This document shows, in pieces, positions 24,286 through 33,088 of a stretch of 64,000 bases of DNA. A program made the translations under genes and the position numbers. The notes beneath the pieces were generated by a model that did not search any database, was not told the DNA's origin, and was given only the letters and a program-made list of their open reading frames with translations. Origin of the DNA: Bhargavaea changchunensis (GTDB taxonomy: Bacteria; Bacillota; Bacilli; Bacillales_A; Planococcaceae); assembly GCF_042665595.1 (NCBI RefSeq), contig NZ_JBHTCT010000037.1, forward strand, positions 62,001-126,000, written 5' to 3'. Within the stretch, counting starts at the first letter, position 1. The number at the start of each line of letters is the position of its first letter.

Positions 24286-26125
24286 AAAGGGTCTTTTCAA
24301 GCAGTGTCCAGATAAGCCGGGCCTCCTCCGGGGAGCGAGGCGTAATCGCCGCGTTTTTCGGGTACGGGTCGCTTTCCGGTCGGTTGCGAACATATTTCAC
24401 GGTGTAAGGGTTCTGCTCTTCGGCGATCCGGAATGCGCCTTCCGCGGCAGGGGAGAGCAGATTCCTCTTTCGTTCAATCCCCCAACGGAACCAGGCAAAA
24501 AAGGCGTTGTCCCCATCGGGATCCTCGTAATGGGCGATCAGGCTTTCCGCTTCGTCCAGCCTTCCGAGGGAGATCAGGGCCGACAGCGCGACATAGCGTG
24601 CCCCCTGATGGTCACCCGGGTTTAGCTGGAGGATGGCATAGAGTTCATCGAATGCTTCTTCCATCCGCCCTTCCTCCCAGAGCCGGACGGCGATCCGAAA
24701 CCGCGCACGCAGGTACTGCCGGTTTGGCACATAGCCCCAGGCAATCTCGATGTCCGGCTCAAACTGCCGTTCAGCGGAAGCAGCAGCACGGCGCAGAAGG
24801 GCCAGTTGCTCTTCCGGGTTTTCCGTCCGCTCCGCCTGAAGCATAAGGGCATCGGCATTTTCGCGATCAAGCTGCAGGGCTTCCCGGGCCTTTTCTTCAC
24901 GAATATCCGCGTCTTTTGCGAGATAGGCTTCATATGCACGGATCTGAGCTTCCTCTTTGGCGGAATGCGGCATATATGGCCGGTCTTCGTAGGCTTCCAT
25001 AAGCCGCCGAAGCGCTTTTTGGTCAGCAACTTCCGCATCTTTCAGATGCATGAACATCTGCCAGTTCCTGAACTCCGCAGGCATCGGATCGGTACCGGCC
25101 CCAAGTGCGTATACGGGAGTCTCACCGTCTTCATGAGCCACTGCCTCGTCCATGAAACGGCCAAATTCCTGTGCGAATTGCCGGGCGGAGTCCGGGTCCG
25201 TCCCGAAATGGCCGGCTGTCTCGGCGAGCGACCAGTTGAGGCCGAATGCGCCGGAGCGGATGCCGTGCCACACGGCCCCTGCAATGGCGCCGTCCGGGAC
25301 ATCTTCCTTGCTGCCGAGGAAATGGAAAAACCCTTCTACAATGCGGTCATCTTTAAGGTCTTCTTCGATCATGAAGTCCTCGAGCGCCTCTGTGGCCCCG
25401 GAGATGCTTTCCGGAAGTGCGGTTTCTTCGATGACATGGCCGAACAATCTGTAGGCGGCAAGGGGATGCGCCAGGAAAAACGCTTGGGCATCCTGCCCTG
25501 AAGCGGCCTGCCGCAATTTCTCGATGGTCTCCTCTTCCGCGCCTTCCGCGGTGACGAGGCTGTTGAGCGGCAAAAGACGGCCATCTGCTCTTGAGTCCCT
25601 CACGAAAAATCCGATCAGCACATCACCCGCCCGTGCACAGATGGAAGGGCCGGCGGCGAGGTGGAATCTGTCGCCCGTCAGTACGTCATCAGTATGTACA
25701 GTACGCATGTCCGAATCCGTCACGAGAAGGGCGAGGAGCAGAGGGTCCAGGAAATTTTCCAGGACCGACCGGACTTTTACGCGGCTTTCTGTTTCTGCAG
25801 CTTTCCGGATGTAATCGTTCCAGATATCGGCCCTTTTCTGGAAAAAGTACAGGTCGCCGATGATCATGCCGGCCTCTTCTTCCCCGTGAAGGGAAGCGAG
25901 CACTTCACCTTCATCACGCCTCAACGCTGTCAGTTCCTGCAGTTCGGAAGGGGTCGGATGGGCTGCGAAAAAGCCTTCGAGGACACGTCCGATGTCCTGG
26001 TCGATCTCCCGCTCCAGCCGTTTGCGGTCCTTTTCGGCGCCGCAGCACTTTTTGTATTTCTTGCCGCTGCCGCACGGACACGGGTCATTGCGCCCGGCGG
26101 CAGCATCCCGCTCCTGTGCCCTCAT
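24284..26125 (-). CDS. SEC-C metal-binding domain protein with TPR-like C-terminal half
   Basis: A 613-residue protein. Residues 12-30 hold a SEC-C zinc motif (NDPCPCGSGKKYKKCC), best known from the SecA tail, here at the N-terminus. The middle, residues 100-350, is acidic with no clear fold. Residues about 390-560 look like helical TPR-type repeats (AREALQLDRENADALMLQAE, EAFDELYAILQLNPGDHQGARYV). SEC-C proteins bind nucleic acid or protein partners through zinc; the role here is unknown. The ATG overlaps the hemerythrin stop (ATGA), so it is translated from the hemerythrin transcript, which is divergent from modABC. Confidence 0.8.
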   Translation of the reverse strand: MRAQERDAAAGRNDPCPCGSGKKYKKCCGAEKDRKRLEREIDQDIGRVLEGFFAAHPTPSELQELTALRRDEGEVLASLHGEEEAGMIIGDLYFFQKRADIWNDYIRKAAETESRVKVRSVLENFLDPLLLALLVTDSDMRTVHTDDVLTGDRFHLAAGPSICARAGDVLIGFFVRDSRADGRLLPLNSLVTAEGAEEETIEKLRQAASGQDAQAFFLAHPLAAYRLFGHVIEETALPESISGATEALEDFMIEEDLKDDRIVEGFFHFLGSKEDVPDGAIAGAVWHGIRSGAFGLNWSLAETAGHFGTDPDSARQFAQEFGRFMDEAVAHEDGETPVYALGAGTDPMPAEFRNWQMFMHLKDAEVADQKALRRLMEAYEDRPYMPHSAKEEAQIRAYEAYLAKDADIREEKAREALQLDRENADALMLQAERTENPEEQLALLRRAAASAERQFEPDIEIAWGYVPNRQYLRARFRIAVRLWEEGRMEEAFDELYAILQLNPGDHQGARYVALSALISLGRLDEAESLIAHYEDPDGDNAFFAWFRWGIERKRNLLSPAAEGAFRIAEEQNPYTVKYVRNRPESDPYPKNAAITPRSPEEARLIWTLLEKTL

Positions 26126-26547
26126 CGGTTCGGCTCGTCCAGGAGCAAGCGTTCTTCGTCACGGCTGTGGATGTCATCGACCACGATCAGCGCCTCGAAC
26201 TGCTGCATGACATCCGGGGTCAGGCCCTCTTCCGTGAGCATCCGTTTAATGTCCTTCGCCATTGTCCTCATCAGGTCGTGGTCACGTGTCAGCTGGATGA
26301 CTGCGCGCTCCAGCTCCGGATGCAGCCCGACCATTTCCTGATAGAAACCGTCTTCCTCGGCGTCCGCATGGGCGATGATGCGGGTTTCCCAGTATTCGAG
26401 GAGGTGGTCGGCTGCCATCTTCGCGACCTCTCCTTCCCCGGCTTTCAGCAGGCGCTTGACTTCATCGGTTTTCTGGATGGCGCCTGTGAGCGCGCCCTGA
26501 TGGATTGCGTGATGCGCATGGAGTTGCTTTAATGCGGGTCCGGGCAT
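26122..26547 (-). CDS. Hemerythrin-like (HHE) protein
   Basis: A 141-residue four-helix protein with the hemerythrin-like ligand pattern: H in QLHAHHAIHQG near residue 10, H-x3-E and E residues in IIAHADAEEDGFYQE near residue 60, and H in TRDHDLMRT near residue 90. Such proteins bind a di-iron centre and sense or store O2 or NO. The start follows AAAGGATGG. It is first in a two-gene operon with the SEC-C protein. Its promoter (TATACT on the minus strand at 26582-26577) has a GGG-N4-CCC box in the -35 region, linking it to the nitrate regulon. Confidence 0.78.
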   Translation of the reverse strand: MPGPALKQLHAHHAIHQGALTGAIQKTDEVKRLLKAGEGEVAKMAADHLLEYWETRIIAHADAEEDGFYQEMVGLHPELERAVIQLTRDHDLMRTMAKDIKRMLTEEGLTPDVMQQFEALIVVDDIHSRDEERLLLDEPNR

Positions 26548-26592
26548 GATTTTCCATCCTTTCAGATTTTTCTATCAGTATAGCACAGGAAA

Positions 26593-26646
26593 TAGGGAAT
26601 TCCCGGAAGACGGGGAAGGTCCACAGGGGATACAGGGAATTCCCTG
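26593..26646. promoter_or_regulatory. Two NreC-like operators between hemerythrin and modA
   Basis: TAGGG-AATT-CCC at 26593-26604 and CAGGG-AATT-CCCTG at 26633-26646 are 40 bp apart. They match the NreC operator reported in staphylococci (TAGGG-N4-CCCTA). The right-hand site sits just upstream of the modA -35; the left-hand one overlaps the -35 region of the leftward hemerythrin promoter. Confidence 0.6.
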
Positions 26647-26653
26647 AGCGCGT

Positions 26654-26682
26654 TTGACAAGCGATGCAGGCTCGACTATTTT
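26654..26682 (+). promoter_or_regulatory. modA promoter
   Basis: TTGACA (26654-26659) and TATTTT (26677-26682) with a 17-bp spacer, directly downstream of an NreC-like box. Confidence 0.7.
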
Positions 26683-26703
26683 TTAAGAAAAGGGGGGACG
26701 GGC

Positions 26704-27468
26704 ATGAAAAAGATCATCGCGTTTGCCGCGGCCGCAATGCTTCTCGCCGGTTGCGGGGCATCAGGTGCGGAAGAGGAAAAGACGCTCCGCATTTCGGCTG
26801 CCGCAAGCCTGATGGATGCGATCGGGGAACTGGAGCCGGTGTTCAGGGAGTCGCATCCTGACACCGAGCTCGTCATCAATTACGGCTCCTCGACGAAACT
26901 CCGCGCGCAGATTGAACAGGGAGCCCCGTTCGACCTGTTTTTGTCGGCCAGCAGTACGGATATGGAAAAGGCGGCGGACGCGGGTTACATAGATGCCGAA
27001 ACCGTCATCCCGTTCGCAGAAAACCGGCTCGTCCTCGTTTCAGCGGGGACAATGGACAGCAATGTCGAGGACGTGCTTCGGAATCCGGGAGGCAGCATCG
27101 CCGTCGGACAGCCGGACAGCGTGCCGCTCGGAATCTATACAAAAGAATCTCTCGATACTGCAGGGCTATGGGACGATCTGGACGGCCGCCTGGTCTACGG
27201 CAAGGACGCCCGGCAGGTACTGACATATGTGGAAAGCGGCAATACGGACCTTGGCATCATCTATCGGTCGGATGCGGCCATTTCGGACAAGGTAGAGGTC
27301 GTGGGTGAGCTTCCGCCGGGCGATACACCGATTGTTTATCCGGCGGGAATTGCGGAACAGGCGGAAAATACGGCTGCCGCAGAGGCCTTCCTTGAACTGC
27401 TGACAGGCGATAATGGGCGGCAAGTCATCGTAGACTACGGCTTTGCGCAGCCGGAGGACGGCAAGTGA
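26704..27468 (+). CDS. modA: Molybdate ABC transporter, substrate-binding lipoprotein
   Basis: A 254-residue periplasmic-type binding protein anchored as a lipoprotein: signal peptide with lipobox LLAGC (Cys about residue 17). The mature part shows LRISAAASLMDAIGELEP, NYGSSTKLRAQIEQGAPFDLFLSAS and VESGNTDLGIIYRSDA, the ModA pattern with Ser and Tyr oxyanion ligands. It captures molybdate for the nitrate reductase cofactor. A strong promoter and two NreC-like boxes precede it. The stop overlaps modB (GTGA). Confidence 0.94.
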   Translation: MKKIIAFAAAAMLLAGCGASGAEEEKTLRISAAASLMDAIGELEPVFRESHPDTELVINYGSSTKLRAQIEQGAPFDLFLSASSTDMEKAADAGYIDAETVIPFAENRLVLVSAGTMDSNVEDVLRNPGGSIAVGQPDSVPLGIYTKESLDTAGLWDDLDGRLVYGKDARQVLTYVESGNTDLGIIYRSDAAISDKVEVVGELPPGDTPIVYPAGIAEQAENTAAAEAFLELLTGDNGRQVIVDYGFAQPEDGK

Positions 27469-28148
27469 CGGTTCCGGACCTCTCGCCGCTCACGCTGTCG
27501 CTCCGCGTCGCGCTGCTATCCACGGTGCTCGCGGCGGTAACGGGCATCGCTCTCGCCCGGTTCATGGGGCGCAGGGAATTCCCGGGCAAGAGCGCGGCCG
27601 AAGCGCTGATTTTGCTGCCGCTTGTTTTGCCGCCGACCGTGGTGGGATTCGGGCTGATCATGCTGTTCGGCGTGAATGGACCCATCGGACGCCTGCTCGA
27701 GGACTGGTTCGGCATCCGGATTGTCTTCACATGGGTCGGGGCGGTGATCGCTTCATTCATCGTGTCACTCCCCCTGATGTATCAGAGCGTGCAGGCGGCG
27801 TTCGAGAAGGTCGACCCCAGATGGGAAAACGTTGCCCGCACGATGGGCGTCAGCGAATGGCGGATCTTCCGGAAAGTGACCTTCCCGCTTGCCTGGCCGG
27901 GTATTTTGGCGGGACTCGTCCTCTCGTTCGCACGGGGCCTGGGGGAATTTGGTGCAACACTCATGATCGCCGGATTCATCCCGGGCGAGACCGTTACCAT
28001 TCCGCTTGCCATCTATTTTTCCTATGAGGCCGGACGCACCGGCGAGGCGATGTTCTGGGTCGTCCTCATCACGTTGCTCGGCCTTGCCGCCATCACCTGG
28101 CTGAACGGCTGGCGCAGGAAGACCTCAAGAAGACGGGGAAGGGAGTGA
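27465..28148 (+). CDS. modB: Molybdate ABC transporter permease
   Basis: A 227-residue inner-membrane permease with five to six membrane segments and the ABC-coupling EAA loop (ENVARTMGVSEWRIFRKVTFPLAWPGI) near residue 130. LPLVLPPTVVGFGL and FARGLGEFGATLMIAG are typical of ModB. It starts at GTG 27465, overlapping the modA stop by four bases, and its stop overlaps the modC start in the same way. Confidence 0.94.
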   Translation: MTVPDLSPLTLSLRVALLSTVLAAVTGIALARFMGRREFPGKSAAEALILLPLVLPPTVVGFGLIMLFGVNGPIGRLLEDWFGIRIVFTWVGAVIASFIVSLPLMYQSVQAAFEKVDPRWENVARTMGVSEWRIFRKVTFPLAWPGILAGLVLSFARGLGEFGATLMIAGFIPGETVTIPLAIYFSYEAGRTGEAMFWVVLITLLGLAAITWLNGWRRKTSRRRGRE

Positions 28149-28804
28149 GCGTGGTGCTGAAAGCGGAATTCACCAAACGGCTGCCGCAGTTTGATCTGCA
28201 GGCCGAATTTAGGATGGATCGGGAAATCGTCGCAATCGTCGGCCCGTCAGGCTCGGGGAAGACGACCTTCCTGAACTGTCTGGCGGGAACGGTCAAGCCG
28301 GATTCTGGCCGGATCGAGCTTGGCGGGCGGGTGTTTGCGGAAGATGGCCGCAAACCGCTCCGGATCCAGGAGCGTCGTGTCGGCTACCTGTTCCAGGACT
28401 ATGCGCTTTTCCCCCATATGACGGTGCGTGAGAACATCCTGTTCGGGCTTCCAGGAAAGCCCGAGCCGCTCCATGTGAAGGAACTTACCGAGCTGCTCGG
28501 CATCCGGCCGCTCATGGACAAGTATCCGCACGAAATCTCCGGCGGCGAAAAGCAACGCACGGCACTGGCGCGGGCGCTCGCGATGAAACCGGAACTGCTG
28601 TTGCTGGACGAGCCGTTCTCCGCGCTCGACGACGAAACCCGGCTGCGCTGCCGGAACGAGCTGATGCGCATCCATCGGGACTGGCAGATCCCCGTCCTCA
28701 TGGTCACCCACAGCATGGACGAAGCCCGACGCACCGCGGACCGCATCGTCCGGATCGAGAAAGGCCGCATGGCCGAACTTCTGATATCTGAAGCTTCCCT
28801 TTGA
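28145..28804 (+). CDS. modC: Molybdate ABC transporter ATPase, short form
   Basis: A 219-residue ATPase energising ModB. Walker A is GPSGSGKTT, the signature is ISGGEKQRTALARAL, Walker B is LLLLDEPFSALD, and the switch His is in MVTHSMDEA. Classical ModC proteins are about 350 residues with a C-terminal TOBE/MOP domain that binds molybdate; this copy stops after the ATPase domain, so that feedback site is absent. GTG 28145 is the first start; two further in-frame GTGs follow. A hairpin ends the modABC operon. Confidence 0.9.
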   Translation: MSVVLKAEFTKRLPQFDLQAEFRMDREIVAIVGPSGSGKTTFLNCLAGTVKPDSGRIELGGRVFAEDGRKPLRIQERRVGYLFQDYALFPHMTVRENILFGLPGKPEPLHVKELTELLGIRPLMDKYPHEISGGEKQRTALARALAMKPELLLLDEPFSALDDETRLRCRNELMRIHRDWQIPVLMVTHSMDEARRTADRIVRIEKGRMAELLISEASL

Positions 28805-28820
28805 TAAGGGAGGCTTTTTT
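28790..28820 (+). terminator. modABC terminator
   Basis: AAGCTTCCCT pairs with AGGGAGGCTT over a 6-nt loop, followed by six T; the 5' arm overlaps the modC C-terminal codons. Confidence 0.85.
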
Positions 28821-28872
28821 ATTGCCTTTAGTGGACCATGGGCGGCGAGGGAAATGGGGGAGCAACCCTGTG

Positions 28873-29023
28873 TAAGTCCGGAATGGGGAGCGTAAGTCCG
28901 AAATCAAGGTTTTAAGTCCGAAACCTCATGCGTAAGTCCGAAATCAAATCTGTAAGTCCGGAATCCGGTGTCTAAGTCCGAATTACGGCGTCCAAGTCCG
29001 GACCGCCAGCTGTAAGTCCGAAT
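28873..29023 (+). repeat. 20-bp-period array, TAAGTCCGAA core (8 units)
   Basis: AAGTCCG begins at 28874, 28894, 28914, 28934, 28954, 28974, 28994 and 29014, with no deviation from 20 bp. The seven-base core is invariant in all eight units and is followed by GAAT, AAAT or AATT; the remaining bases differ. It lies between the modC terminator and the next array, inside a 604-bp gene-free region. Confidence 0.93.
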
Positions 29024-29037
29024 TCCTCTTTCCCGAT

Positions 29038-29207
29038 TTGCGGTAAGGAACCGGAATTTGCAATAAAGGACCGAGAATTGCAATCAGGTTCCGCGAATTG
29101 AAATTGATGCTCCGAAGTTGAAATAAGGATCCACAGGTTGAAATAAGGAAACGCAAGTTGCAATAAGAGCTTCGAAGTTGCAATACTGCGCCCAAACTTG
29201 AAATAAG
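29038..29207 (+). repeat. 20-bp-period array, TTGCAATAAG core (9 units)
   Basis: TTG(C/A)AATAAG-type cores start at 29038, 29058, 29078, 29098, 29118, 29138, 29158, 29178 and 29198, again exactly 20 bp apart. A weaker CCG lies in most spacers. It abuts the AAGTCCG array with a 24-bp step between the last core of one and the first of the other. The same core recurs 32 kb away at 61790-61918. Confidence 0.92.
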
Positions 29208-29276
29208 CACGACCGGTCCCCGACAGCCACCCTGACGTACTGCCCCCGTTTATAGTCCACGCTGCTCCCCCCAATA

Positions 29277-29318
29277 AAGGGAATTCCCGCCGTCTGATAG
29301 GTTTTTCCCTAATGGGAA
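29277..29318 (+). promoter_or_regulatory. NreC-like operator upstream of narG
   Basis: AAGGG-AATT-CCC at 29277-29288 matches the NreC box core and is identical in its centre (GGGAATTCCC) to both modA boxes. A second inverted repeat, TTCCC-TAAT-GGGAA at 29305-29318, follows. The narG start is 120 bp downstream; a -10/-35 pair could not be placed with confidence. The rest of 29208-29407 shows no gene. Confidence 0.55.
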
Positions 29319-29407
29319 GTGTTGGCGGAAACCACCATAATGAAACTATCAGAATAGTACTACTAGCATTCTGTCCAATTGTCCTGCCAAAAAGGAGTGT
29401 CGGATGA

Positions 29408-32400
29408 ATGAAAAAGAGAAGATATGGCCTGAACTTCTTCAAGCCCGTGGAGAGCTATTCGGGGAACTGGTCGATCCTGGAGGCGAAAAGCCGGGACTGG
29501 GAGAACATGTACCGCCAGCGCTGGTCCCATGACAAGGTCGTCAGGACGACGCACGGAGTGAACTGCACCGGTTCCTGCAGCTGGAAGGTGTTCGTCAAAA
29601 ACGGCGTCATCACCTGGGAAAACCAGCAGATCGACTATCCGTCCTGCGGTCCGGACATGCCGGAGTTCGAGCCGAGGGGCTGTCCGCGGGGCGCCACGTT
29701 CTCGTGGTATGAGTACAGCCCGCATCGGGTGAAGTACCCGTACATGCGCGGAAGGCTGTGGAAGCTGTGGCGCGAGGCGCTCGCGGAAAACGACGGCCAT
29801 CCGATCAATGCATGGGCGAGCATCGTCGAGAATCCGGAAAAGGCGATGAGCTACAAGCGGGTCCGGGGCAAGGGCGGCCTGATCCGCGTCGCCTGGGATG
29901 ACGCGCTACAGCTGATTTCCGCGCAGCTGATCTACACGATCCGCAAATATGGCCCGGACCGGATTGCCGGTTTCACGCCGATTCCGGCCATGTCGATGAT
30001 CTCCTACGCGTCAGGGGCACGGTTCATCTCGCTTCTCGGCGGGGAGATGCTGTCGTTCTACGACTGGTACGCCGACCTTCCGCCATCCTCGCCGCAGATC
30101 TGGGGCGAGCAGACGGACGTACCGGAATCATCGGATTGGTACAACGCGGGCTACCTCATGATGTGGGGCTCGAATGTGCCGCTAACGCGGACGCCGGATG
30201 CGCACTTCATGACCGAAGTGCGCTACAAGGGGACGAAGGTCGTCTCGATCGCGCCTGACCTTGCCGCAAATGTGAAGTTCGCGGACAACTGGCTCGCGCC
30301 GCACCCGGGCACCGATGCCGCGCTCGCGCAGGCGATGACCCACGTCATCCTGAGTGAGTTTTACCAGGAGCGAAAAGAAAAGATGTTCATCGACTACGCG
30401 AAGCAGTATACGGACATGCCGTTCATGATTTTGCTCGACCCGCATAACGACTCTCTAAAGGCAGGGCGCTTCCTGCGCGCGAGTGACTTCGGCAGCGATA
30501 CGAAAAATGCCGAATGGAAGCCGGTAATCTTCGATGAGGCGGCGGACGAGTTCGTCGTGCCGAACGGGACGATGGGCCAGCGCTGGGAAAAGGACGGCAA
30601 ATGGAACCTGATCCTCGACAAAGAGGACGGGACGCGCATCGAGCCGGCACTCACCGTCGAGGGACACGGCGAAGAATGGAAGGAGATTGAATTCCCGTTC
30701 TTCGATGACTCCGGCGACGGCACGTTCCGCCGCGTCATCCCGGCGCGGAAAGTCCGCCTGGCGGACGGCACGGAGCAATACGCGGCGACTGTCTTCGACC
30801 TGATGATGAGCCAGTACGGCGTGCGCAGGACGGACAATCCGTATGACGCGAAAAGCTACGACGATGCGGAATCGCACTACACGCCGGCCTGGCAGGAGCG
30901 GATTACCGGCGTCAAGGCATCTGTGGTGACCCAGATCGCCCGCGAGTTTGCACAGAACGCGCTGGATACGGGCGGCCGCTCCATGATCATCATGGGCGCA
31001 GGCATCAACCACTGGTTCAACTCCGACACGATCTACCGTTCGATCCTGAACCTCGTCATTCTGACCGCTTCCCAGGGCGTCAACGGCGGCGGCTGGGCAC
31101 ATTATGTCGGCCAGGAAAAGTGCCGCCCGATCGAGGGCTGGTCAACGCTCGCCTTTGCGAAAGACTGGCAGGGACCGGCGCGCCTCCAGAACGGGACTTC
31201 GTTCTTCTACTTCGGCACCGAACAGTGGCGTTACGAGGAAGGGGACACCGAATCGCTGAAGTCTCCGCTAGCAGACAAACTGGATTACCGCCACCCGGCC
31301 GACTACAACGTCATGGCCGCGCGGCTCGGATGGCTGCCGAGCTATCCGCAGTTCAATAAGAACAGCCTGCTGTTCGCGGAAGAGGCCGCCCGTGAAGGCA
31401 AGACGACAAACGAGGAAATCATCGGGCGCGCGGCCGATCAGATCAAGAGCCGCGAAGTCAAGTTCGCAATCGAGGACCCGGCGGCGCCGGAAAACTTCCC
31501 TCGGACAATGTTCGTCTGGCGCTCGAACCTGATCTCGAGCTCCGCCAAGGGCCAGGAATACTTCATGAAGCACCTGCTCGGCACGGCCGATGCGCTCATG
31601 GCGCGGCCGAACGAGGAAGTGAAGCCGGAGGAGATCGTCTGGCGCGACGAAGTGGAAGGCAAGCTCGATCTTCTCGTCTCGCTCGACTTCCGGATGACGA
31701 CGACACCGCTCCATTCGGACATCGTGCTGCCGGCCGCGACATGGTACGAAAAGACCGACCTGTCATCGACCGACATGCACCCGTTCGTCCACCCGTTCAA
31801 CCCGGCGGTCAATCCGCTCTGGGAATCCCGCACCGACTGGGACATTTTCCGAAGGCTGGCGCAAGTATTCTCAGGGATGGCGCAGACCCATCTGCCCGGC
31901 GTCTACAAGGACCTCGTCACCACGCCGCTGAACCATGACTCGGAAAGCGAGATCTCCCAGCCGCTCGGATTTGTCCGCGACTGGGCAAAAGGGGAAGTGG
32001 AGGCGGTCGTGGGCAAGACAATGCCGAACCTGAGTATCATCGAGCGCGACTATACGAAGATCTACGACAAATACATCACGCTCGGCCCGAATCTCCAGGT
32101 CGGCAAGACCGGCGCGCACGGCGTCAGCTTCTCGGCAGCCGAAGAATACGAGGAGCTGAAGCGCATCAACGGCGTCTACCACGACGAGTCGATCAAGAGC
32201 GGCCTGCCGAAGGTCGAGACGGCGCGCCAGGCGGCTGACGCGGTGCTTCATCTGTCGTCCGCGACGAACGGACGCCTTTCCCAGAAGGCCTACAAGGAAG
32301 CGGAAAAGCTTTCCGGCGTGGAACTTGCCGACATCTCGGCGGAGCGCGCGGCGGAGCGGATCACATTCCAGAGCATCACCGCCCAGCCGCGGGAAGTCAT

Positions 32401-33088
32401 CCCGACGCCGGTGTTCAGCGGTTCCAACAAAGCCGGCCGCAGGTACTCGCCGTTCACGACGAACATCGAGCGGCTCGTGCCGTTCCGGACCCTTACCGGC
32501 CGCCAGCACTTCTACATTGACCACGAGATCTTCCTTCAGTACGGGGAAGCGCTCCCGGTCTACAAGCCGACGCTGCCGCCGATGGTGTTCGGCCCGCGAG
32601 ACAGGGAAGTGCGTGGCGGAAAAGACAAGCTGGTCCTGCGTTACCTGACGCCGCACGGTAAATGGAACTTCCACTCGATGTACCAGGACAACCTGCACAT
32701 GCTGACGCTGTTCCGCGGAGGACCGGTCGCCTGGATGAACAACGAGGAAGCGGCGGAGCACGGGATCTCGGACAACGACTGGATTGAAGTGTACAACCGG
32801 AACGGCGCGCTCACATGCCGGGCGGTCACGAGCCACCGGATTCCGCGAGGCACGCTGCTTGCCTACCACGCACAGGACCGGCATATCCAGACGCCGGGGT
32901 CGGAAATCACGGACACGCGGGGCGGCAGCCACAACGCGCCGACGCGCATCCATATGAAGCCGACACAGATGGTCGGCGGCTACGCCCAGCTCAGCTACGG
33001 ATTCAACTACTACGGGCCGATCGGAAACCAGCGTGACGAATATGCCATGATCAGGAAGAAAAGGGAGGTCAACTGGCTTGAAGATTAA
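29408..33088 (+). CDS. narG: Respiratory nitrate reductase alpha subunit
   Basis: A 1226-residue molybdo-bis-MGD enzyme that reduces nitrate to nitrite on the cytoplasmic face of the membrane, using electrons from menaquinol via NarI and NarH. The N-terminal FS0 cluster ligands are H49, C53 and C57 (THGVNCTGSC). Further hallmarks are YEYSPHRVKYPYMRG, the MWGSNVPLTRTPDAHF region, GGWAHYVGQEKCRP and the C-terminal MKPTQMVGGYAQLSYGFNYYGP. Length fits the family. AAGGAGTG precedes ATG 29408. It overlaps narH by 11 bases. Confidence 0.98.
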   Translation: MKKRRYGLNFFKPVESYSGNWSILEAKSRDWENMYRQRWSHDKVVRTTHGVNCTGSCSWKVFVKNGVITWENQQIDYPSCGPDMPEFEPRGCPRGATFSWYEYSPHRVKYPYMRGRLWKLWREALAENDGHPINAWASIVENPEKAMSYKRVRGKGGLIRVAWDDALQLISAQLIYTIRKYGPDRIAGFTPIPAMSMISYASGARFISLLGGEMLSFYDWYADLPPSSPQIWGEQTDVPESSDWYNAGYLMMWGSNVPLTRTPDAHFMTEVRYKGTKVVSIAPDLAANVKFADNWLAPHPGTDAALAQAMTHVILSEFYQERKEKMFIDYAKQYTDMPFMILLDPHNDSLKAGRFLRASDFGSDTKNAEWKPVIFDEAADEFVVPNGTMGQRWEKDGKWNLILDKEDGTRIEPALTVEGHGEEWKEIEFPFFDDSGDGTFRRVIPARKVRLADGTEQYAATVFDLMMSQYGVRRTDNPYDAKSYDDAESHYTPAWQERITGVKASVVTQIAREFAQNALDTGGRSMIIMGAGINHWFNSDTIYRSILNLVILTASQGVNGGGWAHYVGQEKCRPIEGWSTLAFAKDWQGPARLQNGTSFFYFGTEQWRYEEGDTESLKSPLADKLDYRHPADYNVMAARLGWLPSYPQFNKNSLLFAEEAAREGKTTNEEIIGRAADQIKSREVKFAIEDPAAPENFPRTMFVWRSNLISSSAKGQEYFMKHLLGTADALMARPNEEVKPEEIVWRDEVEGKLDLLVSLDFRMTTTPLHSDIVLPAATWYEKTDLSSTDMHPFVHPFNPAVNPLWESRTDWDIFRRLAQVFSGMAQTHLPGVYKDLVTTPLNHDSESEISQPLGFVRDWAKGEVEAVVGKTMPNLSIIERDYTKIYDKYITLGPNLQVGKTGAHGVSFSAAEEYEELKRINGVYHDESIKSGLPKVETARQAADAVLHLSSATNGRLSQKAYKEAEKLSGVELADISAERAAERITFQSITAQPREVIPTPVFSGSNKAGRRYSPFTTNIERLVPFRTLTGRQHFYIDHEIFLQYGEALPVYKPTLPPMVFGPRDREVRGGKDKLVLRYLTPHGKWNFHSMYQDNLHMLTLFRGGPVAWMNNEEAAEHGISDNDWIEVYNRNGALTCRAVTSHRIPRGTLLAYHAQDRHIQTPGSEITDTRGGSHNAPTRIHMKPTQMVGGYAQLSYGFNYYGPIGNQRDEYAMIRKKREVNWLED

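Noticed and set aside
28873..29207. CRISPR array
   Set aside because: The period is 20 bp with cores of 7-10 bp, far below CRISPR repeat and spacer sizes, and no cas gene is in the window.
29208..29407. FNR-type TTGAT-N4-ATCAA or TGTGA-N6-TCACA site before narG
   Set aside because: No such palindrome was found; the only clear inverted repeats are GGG-N4-CCC and TTCCC-TAAT-GGGAA.
28972..29442. 156-codon leftward frame across the repeat arrays
   Set aside because: It translates the 20-bp repeats and the narG 5' region, with no start signal; coding is unlikely.
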